Assembly (NCBI GenBank): GCA_051453625.1
Contig: JBOZIK010000001.1
Location: 204,941,446-205,005,445, forward strand
DNA from: Welwitschia mirabilis
Lineage: Eukaryota; Gnetophyta; Gnetopsida; Welwitschiales
DNA length: 64,000 nucleotides
Reading direction: 5' to 3'
The notes beneath the pieces were generated by a model. It was not told where the DNA came from. It made no database searches and saw only the letters and a list, made by a program, of their open reading frames with translations. This document shows, piece after piece, positions 36,031 through 47,523 of the stretch (positions are counted from its first letter, which is position 1; the number at the start of each line of letters is the position of its first letter). The translations under genes and the position numbers were made by a program.

Positions 36031-36205
36031 GAGTCTGAAAATTATCGTGATTGGCTTTAGAGCAAAGTCTGAAAATTTTTCGCTAAAGCTGTTCGTTCTA
36101 CAGCGCAAATGTTCTGTTTCACAGTTTGTAATGTATCTTGAGTGATTAAGGGCAGACCTGCAAGGTCAAGCCGCGAGTGAAGGTATCTTCTAAGTCATTT
36201 GTTGT

Positions 36206-36296
36206 TGCTGAAGTAGTAATAGGAAGTAGTAATAATTAGATAGTAATAAGAAGTAATAAGAAGTAGTAAAAAATTAGATAGTAATACGAAGTAAAA
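36206..36296. repeat. Degenerate AGTAATA-rich tandem repeat
   Basis: Variants of GAAGTAGTAATA and TTAGATAGTAATA repeat irregularly over about 90 bases, directly after the GC-rich island. Confidence 0.75.
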
Positions 36297-38518
36297 ATGT
36301 GTATGCACATCTCATTTCATAGGTTTTTTGAATTGTCAAAGAAAAAAATTTAAAAAATTGTGGGAGTTTTATTTTCATTACAAGAATATGATTTCCATAT
36401 TTATCATTCCTACATTGTTATTCATGCACTTCTACATTTAGGGGGTCTTAGATTTATTATTTTTATCATTTCTGCATTGTGTTGCATTTTAAGATTTTTC
36501 ACTTTCCAACCATGCATATCTTTCATTCTATTACCTTTTTGTTTTCATCAACTACTTCATATTTTTCCCCTAGTTAAATGACAAATCTTACCTTTTCCTC
36601 ACCCTCTTTTTCTTCATCAAACTAGCACTGCTACCTTCTCTCACTATCGCCACCATTCTTTTCTTGAGTTTGATCCTCAAAATTTCATCGAGCTACATTT
36701 CGAACCCTTTTGAAACATTTCTTGATCTTGGTAAATTTAAAAGTATGAAAAATTTTACATGAATGAAAAAGATAGATCTAATGAAACATGACACTAAACT
36801 CATTTTGACCCTGATATGAATCCTATTTTAGATCACAAAGGAAGACCTTTTTCCAGGAGCTATTCATGTGAAAGATACAACCAAAACAACAACATGAATC
36901 AAACAATTAAAATACACTTCTAGTCTAACTTCCTTAGAAATAATTCCAACATCCAACTGTTTAGGAAAATCCTAAAAGTTTATCTTTAAGCTTAATGACT
37001 AAGAACTCAGTCTTGTATAGCTTAACTTTTGAATGCTTATAAAATAGACTTTAAATCTACCCTCATTTAACTATTACCACACTTTCATGATTTAGAATCT
37101 GCAGATTTATGCTTACATCTTAAGGAATTTAAATGTGTCATTTCCATAGTTCCTCATAACCTAAACTCTTAGATGCACTTAGATTGGTCCTCTTTTCCTT
37201 TTCTCTTAAGGAGAAAGCAAAATCATTGTTATACACACTTAAACCCATTTCCATCATCAATTGGACTAACCTTAACCAAGTTTTTATCAAGAAACTCTTT
37301 CTTGGTCATAAGACAAATGCTCGTAGAAGAAAAATCATGAACTTCCAACATAAAAATTAAATTTCCATGTGTAAATGATAAAAGTCATAACTTATTCCTA
37401 AAAGAACTTAGCAAATAGAACTTTCTTCATCATGGAGGAGATTTAAGCTTATCAAGTATAAAGTTATGCATGTAATAGCATGTAACAAGAGCACTGGTAT
37501 TTTTTTAATCATAAAAAGAATTTAAATTTATATAAAGATACTTGTATGGTGTTAAATAAAACTAATAATTAAAAGAAAATAAACTATAATACATAATCCT
37601 TGAAAATGGATCTAAAGACATCTCTAAGTAAAGAATAGTTAATAGCAACTATACTTATCTATTTAGTTTTGAAATGAATCACACAAGTTTCTTTAAGATT
37701 AACTTGGTATGGAGGATAAGCTAATCAAATTGGTTTAAAGGATTAAGAGTAGAGCATGGTGGCAATGATGACAGAGTTTATGGAAAGTGCTATCTATCAC
37801 CCATAAATGAATGAGTCATATTTGGAATTTTTGGGCCATCCATAATGAACACATTATTTATTCCATATTATTTACATAAAGGTAATTAAGGTTTCTTTCT
37901 TAATGGAGATCAAAGAAGGATAGGAGTGGTATTATGGTTTTACAGAGATACAAAGCACAATATAAGTTCTATATTTGTAGAAGAGGCTCTTTCTTAATAA
38001 ATTATTATGATAAATACATGTACTATCTTGTTAATTTATAGAGTTAAAAGCTAAAGTCTTGATAATTAGACTAGGGAAGGAGAAGGAAGATGTTAGTCAT
38101 TGGACTTTCAAGTTCTAAAGCTTAATCTTTAATAGAGCTCAATGTTGCTCTTATCTCAAGAAATAGAGACATTTAGTTTAATGCTTTGATAAAAAAAAAT
38201 TTTAATAGTTTTCTAGTTAAAAATAATCTTTCAAATATTATGTGGTAGGACATAGGTTTGAAATCTTAATAAAAAATATTATAACATAAACAGAATCTTT
38301 GTGCTTTGACCATACATTAGCATCTAAGTATGTTTAGGGATAAAAAGGTAGTTTTCATGAAAGTTTGATATTTGATTTTGTAAATGAATTAAACCATAAC
38401 TTTGATTATTGTGCATGTTATCCATAAATTAAAATATTGGTTATTAAAAGAGGAAGGATCCCCATGTAGAGTTATTTCAAGTAGGTGTTTTGGGAATACT
38501 AATCGAATTTTGAATTAC
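36297..38518. other. AT-rich DNA, no recognised gene
   Basis: One open frame (36360-36581) is Phe/Leu/Ile-rich without known motifs. Nothing else stands out before the copia LTR at 38519. Confidence 0.45.
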
Positions 38519-39605
38519 TGAACCTCTTAGTTGTCCTTTGATGACACACCAAATACTCTCTTATGAACTAATAAAATAAAGGTGTTTGTAGGCTAATATC
38601 AGATGTTGTTAAAGCAAATATGGAGCTTACCTTGGATCACAAGAAAATCTTAGTGAAGTCAAACTAAAGAACTAGAATCTCGAGACTTAAAGAATTATCA
38701 AACTTTCATAAAATGTTTAGATGAGTGAGTATCATTCTTCAAGGGGTCAACCATAAGATGCTTGCAAAAAATTGATCAAGACGATAAGGGGTCTACCACC
38801 TATGTTAAGAAGATCGATCACCTAGTTGAATAGCCATTTGAAGGGGACAAACTCTTATTAACACCTTAAAAATGTGAAACCTATAGTCAACTGGCTCTAA
38901 ATCTAGGGTCAGTTTCCCTACTATGATCGTGTTTCAGAAGGCCAACATAAGATGAGGGTCAAATGTTGCTTCAAAGGGGTTGATCATTAGGCTAATAAAT
39001 GATGAAAAAATATATGTTATAATATGTTGGCAACCACATCTAAAGAAGTCAACCAGCCATTCTCAAGTGCATCAACAATCATATCTTTAATATGTATATC
39101 CTACAATAGCTATAAACATTCTTCTATAAATAATGCAGCTATTATATGGATTCATACCTTTCATTACATCTATATTGTACTTGAATTGTCATCATTCTCA
39201 CTAAGTTGTACTTCTATCCTTCTCATACATATCATTACTCAATTATAACATCAACCTAATAAATTATCTTAGACTTAAGATTGAGAATTACTAGAAAATC
39301 CCATTGTATTGGTGAAGGACAACCATAAAGTTCCATTTATGTGTAGTTAAAGGTTGCATTGGTTATAAAGGAAAATAGACTTATTTTTTATCTTCTTGTG
39401 CTTATTGCTTTATCTATTTTAGTTACATTCATGAGCTTAAATTAGTATATATTTAGTTAATTTTTTAACTTATGATCTTTATTGGATTGAATTTAGAATT
39501 TGAATAATAGATTGGTTATGTGGATTGTATGAATAAATTGTTAAATTATTAAATTACAAAATGTTATTTAAGCTACCCTCTTTATCCCTCTCCTCTATGA
39601 TAGCA
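38519..39605 (+). repeat. 5' LTR (1087 bp)
   Basis: Starts TGAACCTCTTAGTTGTC and matches the 3' LTR at 47524. Shared blocks include GTCAAACTAAA, TAGCTATAAACATT and GTACTTGAATTGTCATCATT. It contains GTCAAC-type motifs, for example near 38748 and 38888. The last bases before the primer-binding site seem to have suffered a small deletion. Confidence 0.88.
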
Positions 39606-39617
39606 TTATTAGAGCCT
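39606..39617 (+). promoter_or_regulatory. Damaged primer-binding site
   Basis: TTATTAGAGCCT follows the LTR. The 3' part (TTAGAGC) fits the Met-tRNA site; the 5' TGG is lost. Confidence 0.6.
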
Positions 39618-39665
39618 TAAGTAGGTATTTTTTCTATTATTTGATTGCTTAATAAAGTAAACATC

Positions 39666-40600
39666 ATGGAAGGTCAATCAATCAACCGTTATTATTACTT
39701 CAGTAGTAACAATAATGAATTTTGAAAGACAAGAATATAGGTCTTCATTGAAATCATGAGCTTTGACTGTTGAACTATTATGTAAGAAGGCTTCTTCCCT
39801 ATAATGGAGCCTCAAATAAATAATGGAGTTACTACCTTTGTGATTAAACCAAGGAGTACATGAGATGATAAATTGAAAGATCAAGCTATGATCAACAAGA
39901 AGACCATGAATGCTATTTGTTGTGAATTCAATACAAAAGATTATAAAAAGGTAAGAAATATTTGTACTGCAAAAGATATATGGGATTACTTGCAAGTATT
40001 ATATGAAGGAGATAATAAAATTAAGAAGACCAAGAAGCAAATGGTTATGAAATAATTTGAGAAAATTTGAATGCTAATTGATGCAACATTTATAGAGTTT
40101 AATAAAAAATTGATGAACTTTGTGAATGATATTTAGGGGCTTGAATAACCTTTTAAATCTAATTAAAATATCTGAGAATATCCTGATGTCTCTACCAAAT
40201 TCTTATGGAAACAACATTTTATTAATTTAAGAGACAAAGGACATTAAAAATATTAGGCTTGAGGAATTAATAAGTAACATCTTAACATTTTAATTAAGGC
40301 ATATTCACAAACATATAAAAGGCAAATGTATGGATCTTAATTCTAAACAAATTTCTCCTTTAAAATGTATTAATAAGGATGATTCTTCTAGCTAAATTTC
40401 CTCAAATATTAATTCTAATATGAATGAAGAATTACCTTTATTTACTAAGAAATTCAAGAAGATGCTAACAAGTAATAAATAAAAGAATAGGAGGAAATGT
40501 GGCTAATCTTTCTTAAGACCCAAGGATAACTTTGGAAAGAAAGGGATACAATGCTATGCTTGAAAATGATTTGAACACATGGTAGTTGGTTTTCCAAATA
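39666..40600 (+). pseudogene. SIRE-type gag remnant with zinc knuckle
   Basis: Start ATG at 39666 gives MEGQSIN, the usual gag start of this lineage, then KTRI, SFDC and EGFFPIMEPQ with stops where Trp is expected. The 60-codon open stretch from 39873 contains DIWDYLQVLYEG, matching the family's WD.L...YEG. Around 40543-40590 the knuckle region reads CYA, stop, K, stop, FEHMVVGFPNN, that is C-x2-(C)-K-x-x-EH with the second Cys lost. A basic, Ser-rich linker follows (KKKASKDTRK, then TTWDSDES), continuing to about 40920. Gag would package RNA; this copy cannot. Confidence 0.88.
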
Positions 40601-41619
40601 ATAATAACAAGAAGAAAGCATCAAAGGACACTAGAAAAACATGTAACATGACTACTTGGGATAGTGATGAGTCTAAAAAGAAAGAATTTCATAATAGTAA
40701 AAGGCTTCCTCTTATGGTTTTTGCCTCTTCTAATATGACCCTCATCACAACAAAGGTACATGATGATTCAAAATTAGATTTATCTAACCCTCATAGGTTG
40801 TATTTGAAAATGTTTTATGAACTACAAGTAAAGAATATAATGATGAAGAATAAGATTGGTTCTTTAATTTTGAATAGGATTAATCAACCTCCATTGAATA
40901 AAATATGGAATATGACAAGAGGATGAAAGTATGATTAAACTTATCAAGAACTCTTTGGAAAAATTAAAACGATCCTTAAAGTAAACACAGTCTTAAAGAA
41001 AAACATAGCTCAACATGAATAAGAAAAGAGGCAATTAAATCTAATTTGGAAATTGCAAAGAAAATCTTAGGATTTTAAAAGGCATATTTCAAGAAATAAA
41101 TTCAAAATCTTTAGGATCTTACAAAATAAAGGAAAAAGAAATGTAGATGTTTTCTTTCAAAAATTAATGAATTGAATAAAATGATCTTGAATTTTTCCAT
41201 AGGTAATAGATCATTGAAGATAGTGATTTTCAAATAAAGAGCACTAAGTAACAAATGTGTACTAAGGTATGTTTCACCTCTATCCTTTTCTTTTATTCCT
41301 AAGTCATCAAGTAAAACTTCATATGTATCGAAGGGTAAAGGTTTAATGTATCTAATCACTAAATTAGGTGATGCCCAACCTTATTCTTAGAATATTAATT
41401 TAAGTAAGAAGAGTAATAAATCTATCATTTATTATTTCTGTAATAGGTTTGATCATATCAAATTAAATTGTCACTTTAGTAATGTATTCTCTTGATTTGG
41501 AACTTTACTTGGCTATCAATTTATCAAAAGAAGACCTAACTTTAATATTAAATGGAGTAATGGAAAAGCATATAAAATCATTTTGATTTATATGATATTA
41601 ATAGTCACTAATGATGTTC
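40601..41619 (+). pseudogene. Gag C-terminal linker up to protease, decayed
   Basis: The open frame 40579-40926 continues from the zinc knuckle. Past it the plus strand is Lys/Glu-rich with stops, and near 41430-41475 YYFCNRFDHIKLNCHF again looks like a CCHC knuckle (C, H and C present). Between them no clear domain is readable. Confidence 0.6.
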
Positions 41620-42110
41620 ATTGATATCTTGATAGTGGTTGTTAAGATACTACTAAATCCATAAACATGCACAAATATAATGGATGGAATATAACATTTA
41701 GAGATAATGAAAAAGCTATGGTAAAAGGTATTATCACTTTAGGTGGTAAATACTTTTCAACAATACACAATGTTCTCTGTGTCAATGAACTAAAGCATAA
41801 CCTCCATAGCATCAATCAAATTTGTGGTAAAGGTATTTATATTCTATTTAGTGCTTCTAATTATCATCTTTTAGATAAATATGAAAATATCTTTTTGGGT
41901 AATATGAATGAAAATTTTACTCTATTAAGAAATCGATAAATCTTCTATTACTTTTAAAGAAAGTAGGATGTGGCATAAATGTTTAGGACATGTTAATTAC
42001 AATAATCTTTACAACATTTCCAAGCATAATATTGTTAATGGATTTCTTGTTCTAAACAAACTAGAAGGATATCTATGTAGGTATTGTTAATTAGAAAAAC
42101 TAAACAAAAA
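41620..42110 (+). pseudogene. Copia protease and GAG-pre-integrase region
   Basis: Near 41622 the frame reads YLDSGC, the aspartic protease active-site block (family WxLDSGCSRHMT), then stop and frame decay. The 90-codon open stretch 41667-41939 holds the rest of the protease-linked region: FRDNEKAMVKG, then NVLCVNELKHNL and INQICGKG (family VLyVpgLkhNLLSisQLcdkG). From 41965 MWHKCLGHVNYNNLYNI is the GAG-pre-integrase HHCC zinc-binding start. The catalytic Asp is present, but the reading frame is broken on both sides. Confidence 0.88.
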
Positions 42111-42119
42111 ACAATTTGC

Positions 42120-42600
42120 TAAATTAATTCTATTTCTTCTTAATGCTCTCTATATTTACTTCATCTTGATCTTATAGGTCCTACCCCTATACAAAGTCTT
42201 AGGGAAAATAAATATGTATTAGTTGTAGTAGATGATTTTACTTGATTCTCTTGAGCTATATTTTTAAGAAACAAAAATGAAGCTTTTAAAAATTTTCAAA
42301 TGTTATGTAAGATACTAAAAATGAAACTAGCCACAACATTAAAAAGATTCTAAGTAATCATGGAGGAGAGTTAGAAAATAAATCTTTTGATGAATGTTGT
42401 GAGAAGAAAGGTATATCCCATGAATTTTATTCCCCAAGAACTCCATAACAAAATAGTGTTGTTGAAAGAAATAATAGGATGCTTCAAGAGATAATGAGAA
42501 ACATGCTTTAATAAAATGACATAGCTAAGATATTTTGGGTTTAATCTCTTAACACTGCTTGCTACATATCTAATCACGCCTTTTTTAGACCTAGTATCTC
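42120..42600 (+). pseudogene. Copia integrase core (rve) remnant
   Basis: Reads HLDLIGPTP near 42164 with the first catalytic Asp, then YVLVVVDDFT near 42215, FLRNKNEAFKNFQ near 42262, and in other frames ATYLI near 42560. Integrase inserts the cDNA into chromosomes. Several shifts and in-frame stops make it inactive. The segment with the second Asp and the Glu is readable only in pieces. Confidence 0.88.
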
Positions 42601-43092
42601 CCTATGAGATATGGAAAGGAAAGAGGCCTAATGTATCATATTTTAAATTATTTGTAAGTAAATACTATATTTTAAAGAACAATAATATGATAAAGAAGTT
42701 TAATTCAAATCTTTGGAAGAAATGTTTCTTAGCTATTTAGAAACTAGTAAATCCTATTGAGTATTCAAATGAAACTTAGGTAGAGTTGAGGAATGTGTGT
42801 ATGTTATACTTGATTAAAGTGATCATAAGAGTGAAACTGAGGGAGTAGAGTTAATTTCTAAAATAATACAATCAAAAGGTCAAACCTCTACTTCGTCACC
42901 TCTTCCATTTCACCAAAAACCTCAATCACTAAAAAATAATTGTGTTAAAAGATATTTCTATTGAATCTATTATTAGAAATGTGTTTGATAAGGTAAAGAA
43001 GAGAAGTTGAATTTGTAAAAATGTTTGCTTTATCTCTACCTTATATCCTAAGTCTTTTAAATAAGCTAAATAAGGTAAACTTTAGGTTAAAT

Positions 43093-43710
43093 CCATGCAA
43101 GAAGAACTTGACCATTTCAAGAAGAGTAAAGTTTTCTTAGGTTAAGTGTCAGAATGTCATTAGTACTAAATGGATCAAAATTATCAATTTGTAAGAAATA
43201 GAGCAAGGTTGGTGGTATAAAGTTACACTCAAATGAAAGGTATTAATTTTGATGAAACCTTTATTGGTTTCTAGATTAGAATTAATTTGTATTTTTCTCG
43301 CTTTACCTTATTTATATAATTTCAAGATTTATCAAATGGATATGAAAATCACTTTCTTAAATGGCACCTTAAATAAACTTATATATGTAGAACAACCCCT
43401 TGGTTTTAAAGAACTAAGGTATCCTCACCATGTTTATAGGTTGAAAAAGGCACTCTATGAACTTAAACAAGAACCAAGAGCATGGTATGAAAAACTTGCT
43501 TCTTTCTATTAGAGCATGATTTCATTAAAAGTAAGATACATAAAATTTATTTATTAAAAATATTAATTTATATTTCATACTTGTGTAAATTTATGTTGAT
43601 AATATAATTTTTGGAGCAACCATGGACTTCATGTCTCATGAGTTTGCTAAACTTATAACTAATCATTTTGAAATGAACCATCTAGGTGAGCTAAAAATAT
43701 TTCTTAGATT
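43093..43710 (+). pseudogene. Copia reverse transcriptase remnant
   Basis: From 43093: SMQEELDHFKKSKVF, then RNRARLVV, GINFDETF, and the open frame 43249-43512 with LVSRLELICIFLAL, IYQMDMKITFLNG, VEQPLGF, VYRLKKALYELKQEPRAWY. Past a frameshift, YVDNIIFGATMDFM occurs at 43592. The family motif is YVDDIIF, so the second catalytic Asp is Asn (GAT to AAT), a G-to-A change that would abolish activity even if frames were intact. HLGELKIFL follows. Domain identity is certain. Confidence 0.95.
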
Positions 43711-44060
43711 CTAAATAGAGTAAATAAAAATGGTAGATTCTTATTCTAGCAAAAATTTGTGAGTTAAATTAGGAAGAAATTGGTCCAAAGAACTATAAAC
43801 TAACATCAACTCCCATGGAAACAAATGACAAAATAAATGAAAATAAAAGTAGAAAGGATATTGATACCAACTTATATAAGAACATGATTAGAAGTCTTTT
43901 CTACTTAACTGCAAGTACCCTAGATATCACATTATTAATAGGACTATGTGCTAAGTATTAATCCAAACCTAAATAATCTCATCTCAAAGAAGTCAAATGG
44001 ATTCTCAGGTAACAAAAAGAACCTTAAACTATGATATTTAAATTTCTAGGGGTATTACAT
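43711..44060 (+). pseudogene. Linker between reverse transcriptase and RNase H
   Basis: Broken frames carry family-typical pieces: TSTPMETN near 43806, then SLFYLTASTLDI near 43893, matching the SLLYLTASRPDI block that precedes RNase H in copia polyproteins. Confidence 0.78.
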
Positions 44061-44069
44061 TAGAGTTAT

Positions 44070-44480
44070 GTACTTTTTATAATTTTGATTGGGCTAGTTT
44101 TGAGTATGATAGAATAATCACTAGTGGCCATTGTAGTCTCCTAGAATCTTATCTAGTAAGGTGGGCCTTAAAGAAATAAACTTCCATAGCCTTATCAACT
44201 ATAAAAGCTAAATATGTATCTGCTGGTAGTTGTGTTACTTAAGTTTTATAGGTTCACTGTTCCTTATTATATCTTAACATATATGAATCTAAAATTCCAA
44301 TTTTCTATAAAAACTCTCATATAATAAACATTTTCAAAACTCTTGTCCTTCATTCTAGAATCAAACACATTGATATCCGCAATGATTTTATTAGAAAACA
44401 TGTAGACTCCAAGGATATCATGCTTATTTTGTACTAATTATCAATTAGTTGACATTTTAACGAAACCTCTTTCTTAAGAC
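44070..44480 (+). pseudogene. Copia RNase H remnant
   Basis: Reads FDWASFEYDRIITSGHC near 44080 (family D.D.AG...DRKSTSG), then LVRWALKK, stop, TSIALSTIKAKYVSAGSC, then LHSRIKHIDIRNDFIRKHV and QLVDILTKPLS. RNase H removes the RNA strand during copying. An in-frame TAA replaces a Gln codon before TSIALS. The closing TKPL is intact and marks the end of pol. Confidence 0.92.
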
Positions 44481-45530
44481 TACTTCTCCTTTCTTTGTAA
44501 ATCCCTAAACCTAAATTCTTATCCTTAAATTCTTTTTCATCTTTTTCTTTAAACCTTTATCCTATCCTATTCTTTATCTTTTCCAATTCTAAGTCTTTCT
44601 CTCTTTATATTCTTAGTTTATAATTTTTACTTATTATTAAACTTCATTTTATTCTTATCTTTTCTTTGGGAAATTAACCTACTATTATAGGTAGTCAACT
44701 TCGATAGGGGACCTATAAGGTTAACCATGTTCCTTAATGTAAATTTTAGTTTTTAGATGATTGACCTAATTATTAGGAGGTGGTTGACTAATGTATATCA
44801 AAGGTTGACTATCCTTGATTAAAGTAGCCTTAATTCCTTCAAAATGGTTGATTGTCTAATCCTAGGAATTGACTTTGTACAATTAATCTACACTTTTTAT
44901 ATAAATTTGAGCCAAGGTTCTCATTTGATACCATTCATTTTGCAACTTACTTTTGATTCTTCTATGTATTTTATTTATTACTCTTCTTCAGTTGATTACA
45001 AAATTTCATAGGTTTGATCAAATTTCTAATTAGAATTTCCTAATTTTCTTTTAGTATTTTCTTCCTATATTAACTTTTACTACTTCATAGTTATTTTTCT
45101 CTCTTTTGCATTATTGCTAGTTAAGATTAAACTAGTATTTCCCAATTTTTATCTCTTTTCATTAATTTTTAAGCAATTCCATGAAAGTTTTCTGCATATA
45201 GTAATCTGATTTTTGGGCTTAAAATAAAACTTTTAATGTTTTTAAGTGATCAATTGAGTTCTACTTCATTTTAATCACATGAATATCATCATTCTTTCAA
45301 TTCTTACTTAGATAAATTTGGACAATGTACTTTTCTAATTCTATCTTAATTAAGTTTTAGCTTTTTAAGGGGAGTTTAAATTAATCTATTTTATGGCTTT
45401 TGATCATCATATGACATATATTTTGCATACTTTTCTTACATTTTTTTAAAATTATTATTACAATTATATCCATGATTTCATATATTTTTATCCATAGTTC
45501 TAATAATGTACTTTAAATGCAGATGACCCC
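44481..45530 (+). other. Spacer between pol and third ORF
   Basis: Non-coding AT-rich DNA, homologous to 28950-30000 on the minus strand. The part 44690-44880 holds a cluster of GTCAAC/GTTGAC motifs. Pyrimidine-rich DNA follows. Confidence 0.7.
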
Positions 45531-47060
45531 CAGACTCTGATAATCCATAAAGGAAAAAAGCTAAAGCCTTTACATCTAGATAGGTGGATCTCTTCACATA
45601 AATGAAAATATAGGCACAGATGCATTTTGATAATAACTTCAAATTCAAAACCATGCTATGAGAGAGATAAATTCAAGTAACTATATTTAAATCTCTTTAA
45701 CTTTTAATTGAGTAAATTTTTGGGTACTAGGACTGGGAAACATTGCTAACACCTTGTCTAGTAGTCATTATAGAGGTTGTTAGCTTATTTTATGTAAACA
45801 CTAAGATCATATCCATCCAAGACTAAGTACTAGAAATAATTAATTTAGGTGTCAATTTTAGAGTAACATCAAACATAATTTCATAAGTTCTTCATATCCC
45901 TTGAGATGATTTCTTTGATCTTCCATTCATAAGATTTGATTACCTTTAGCATTTATAGTATGCATTAGATCTTTGTGGTGTTGACTTTGATTGGAAGTCC
46001 TTTATCATCTTTAGAGTTAAATGCCTAATAGCATCATATCATGTTCTACATTTGATATTTGGATACATCATTCTAGTTCTTACTAGATATAGGAATGACA
46101 TTACTCTCTACAATATTAAGTTTTTTCTATAGTTGTACTCTTAGCAAAAGATTGATGCACCTCTTACTACATTCACATTTTCAGTGCATACTATTTAGTG
46201 AAAAAAAGATACTACATTGTGGAGGTTTGATTCTAGGTTTATGTCATCACTTTCAAATACTTCTACTACATTACAATGTTACCATTCTCAAATCATCCTA
46301 GCCTTTCAACTACTCTATGATGGCATGCATGCATCTACTCAAGGAATGTCTCATTTAAAGACCCTCATGAGATAGAGGCATAAAGTCCTTCCACATATCC
46401 TCTTCAACTTTGCATGCTTATACTACAAATTCTAGAAGTGCTATGTATTTGATGATGGATCTTCTTACATCACTCCATACTAGGATATATAAGCAGTAAG
46501 AATCTTAATAGCAAATATTATATCTTCTGGAGGAGATGAGGAGGGCTGGACACATTCCAAAGTCTTATGATATTTCTTTACCCTCACCATATTACTATCC
46601 TCCATCCTCTCATACTCCTCCACTAGACTTTCCATGTGAGTAGAAAGAGGAAGAGGAAGAGGAAGAGGAGGAAGAGTCAATAAAGGAGGAGGAAGAAGAG
46701 GTACTAGACGAAGAAGATAAAAAAGAGGAGAAATCAATAGAGTAGGCATAAGAGGAAGAAAAGTTAAAATAGAATGAAGAATCTAAGGAGAAATAATAGT
46801 TAGTACAGAAGGAGGAAGAGGCACCTACATCACCACCTAGGTATACAAAGACTCCACTAGAGACATCTTAGCCTTCATCTCCATAGGAGGCATACTCTTT
46901 GCAATGTGGTCTTAGAGCTTCATTTTAGTACATGTGTTGCATATTTAGGTATAGTGATCTCTCCACTCCATATAAATTAATTTCACTCTACTAGCTTCAT
47001 CTTCAGCTATCATGTATACTTGTTCATCTCCAATAGAATCATCTTAAGGCATTATTAGCC
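45531..47060 (+). pseudogene. Third ORF of the SIRE-type element (env-like position)
   Basis: Homologous to 27560-28944 minus. In decreasing order of clarity: DWETLLTPCLVVI at about 45738, LFYVNTKIISIQD, then FDYL and LDLCGVDFDWKSF near 45970, ASYHVLHLIFGYI near 46035, and an acidic tail EEEEEEEEEESIKEEE near 46650 continuing to SPPRYTKTPLETS near 46830. The Glu-rich tail and the Pro/Ser patch after it occur in both copies. Stops are frequent. The function is unknown; sequence shows no membrane anchor I can defend. Confidence 0.75.
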
Positions 47061-47499
47061 ATAGTTTTTATTACTACACATCATCCACAGATGATTCTAA
47101 TTAGAGTTTGTGCTTCTTATTTCTACTATTTGTTTACATGAATTTTATAGATCCCTTGTCATTAATGATAAAGGGGAAGCAAAACAATGTGCTATTATGT
47201 TATTAGATGTTATGCTATTAAAGTTTATTATTAGTTATTTTGATGACATGTATTACAAACCTTAATCATGATGACATGCCTACTACCTATTGGTTTTATA
47301 GATTTTTTTAATAGCATGTAACTATTTGATAACATTAACACAACATCAAGGTAAGAATTTTCTTGTATTTTCTACCTTTCAACTTTTAGTATATGTAAAA
47401 ACTAATTTCATTAGAATTATGAATATATCTAGGGAAATAACTCACTTAGGAGGACCACCATTTTAAGAGAAAACAAATAGTATTATTTATTTGGTTATT
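47061..47499 (+). other. 3' spacer of the element
   Basis: Non-coding. A first purine-rich tract, ATAAAGGGGAAGC near 47169, lies about 340 bases before the LTR and a purine-rich block also occurs at the same relative place in the minus-strand copy. Confidence 0.6.
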
Positions 47500-47523
47500 A
47501 TCAATGATAAAGAAAAACATCGT
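47500..47523 (+). promoter_or_regulatory. Probable polypurine tract, decayed
   Basis: AATGATAAAGAAAAACATC directly precedes the 3' LTR; it corresponds to AAAGATAAAGGAGG in the minus-strand copy. Confidence 0.6.

Larger units (their letters stand above)
34806..36185 (+). other. GC- and CG-rich island, probable remnant of a host gene region
   Basis: The base composition changes sharply: CG dinucleotides, rare elsewhere in the window, are frequent here, and the AT content drops. The part 35735-36030 is a B-box gene remnant. Upstream, 35158-35241 reads ESSSVSSALSSENLDSF and 35322-35529 reads a 69-codon acidic frame (DLSSPNDDLEYSFSEEELEL). Both look like transcription-factor-type coding sequence, but I cannot name a family. 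Pyrimidine-rich stretches between could be untranslated leader. The block is best read as gene DNA recently copied or left among transposons. Confidence 0.6.

Noticed and set aside
37680-38000. Possible LINE endonuclease remnant
   Set aside because: A few residues look suggestive, but no catalytic motif could be placed.
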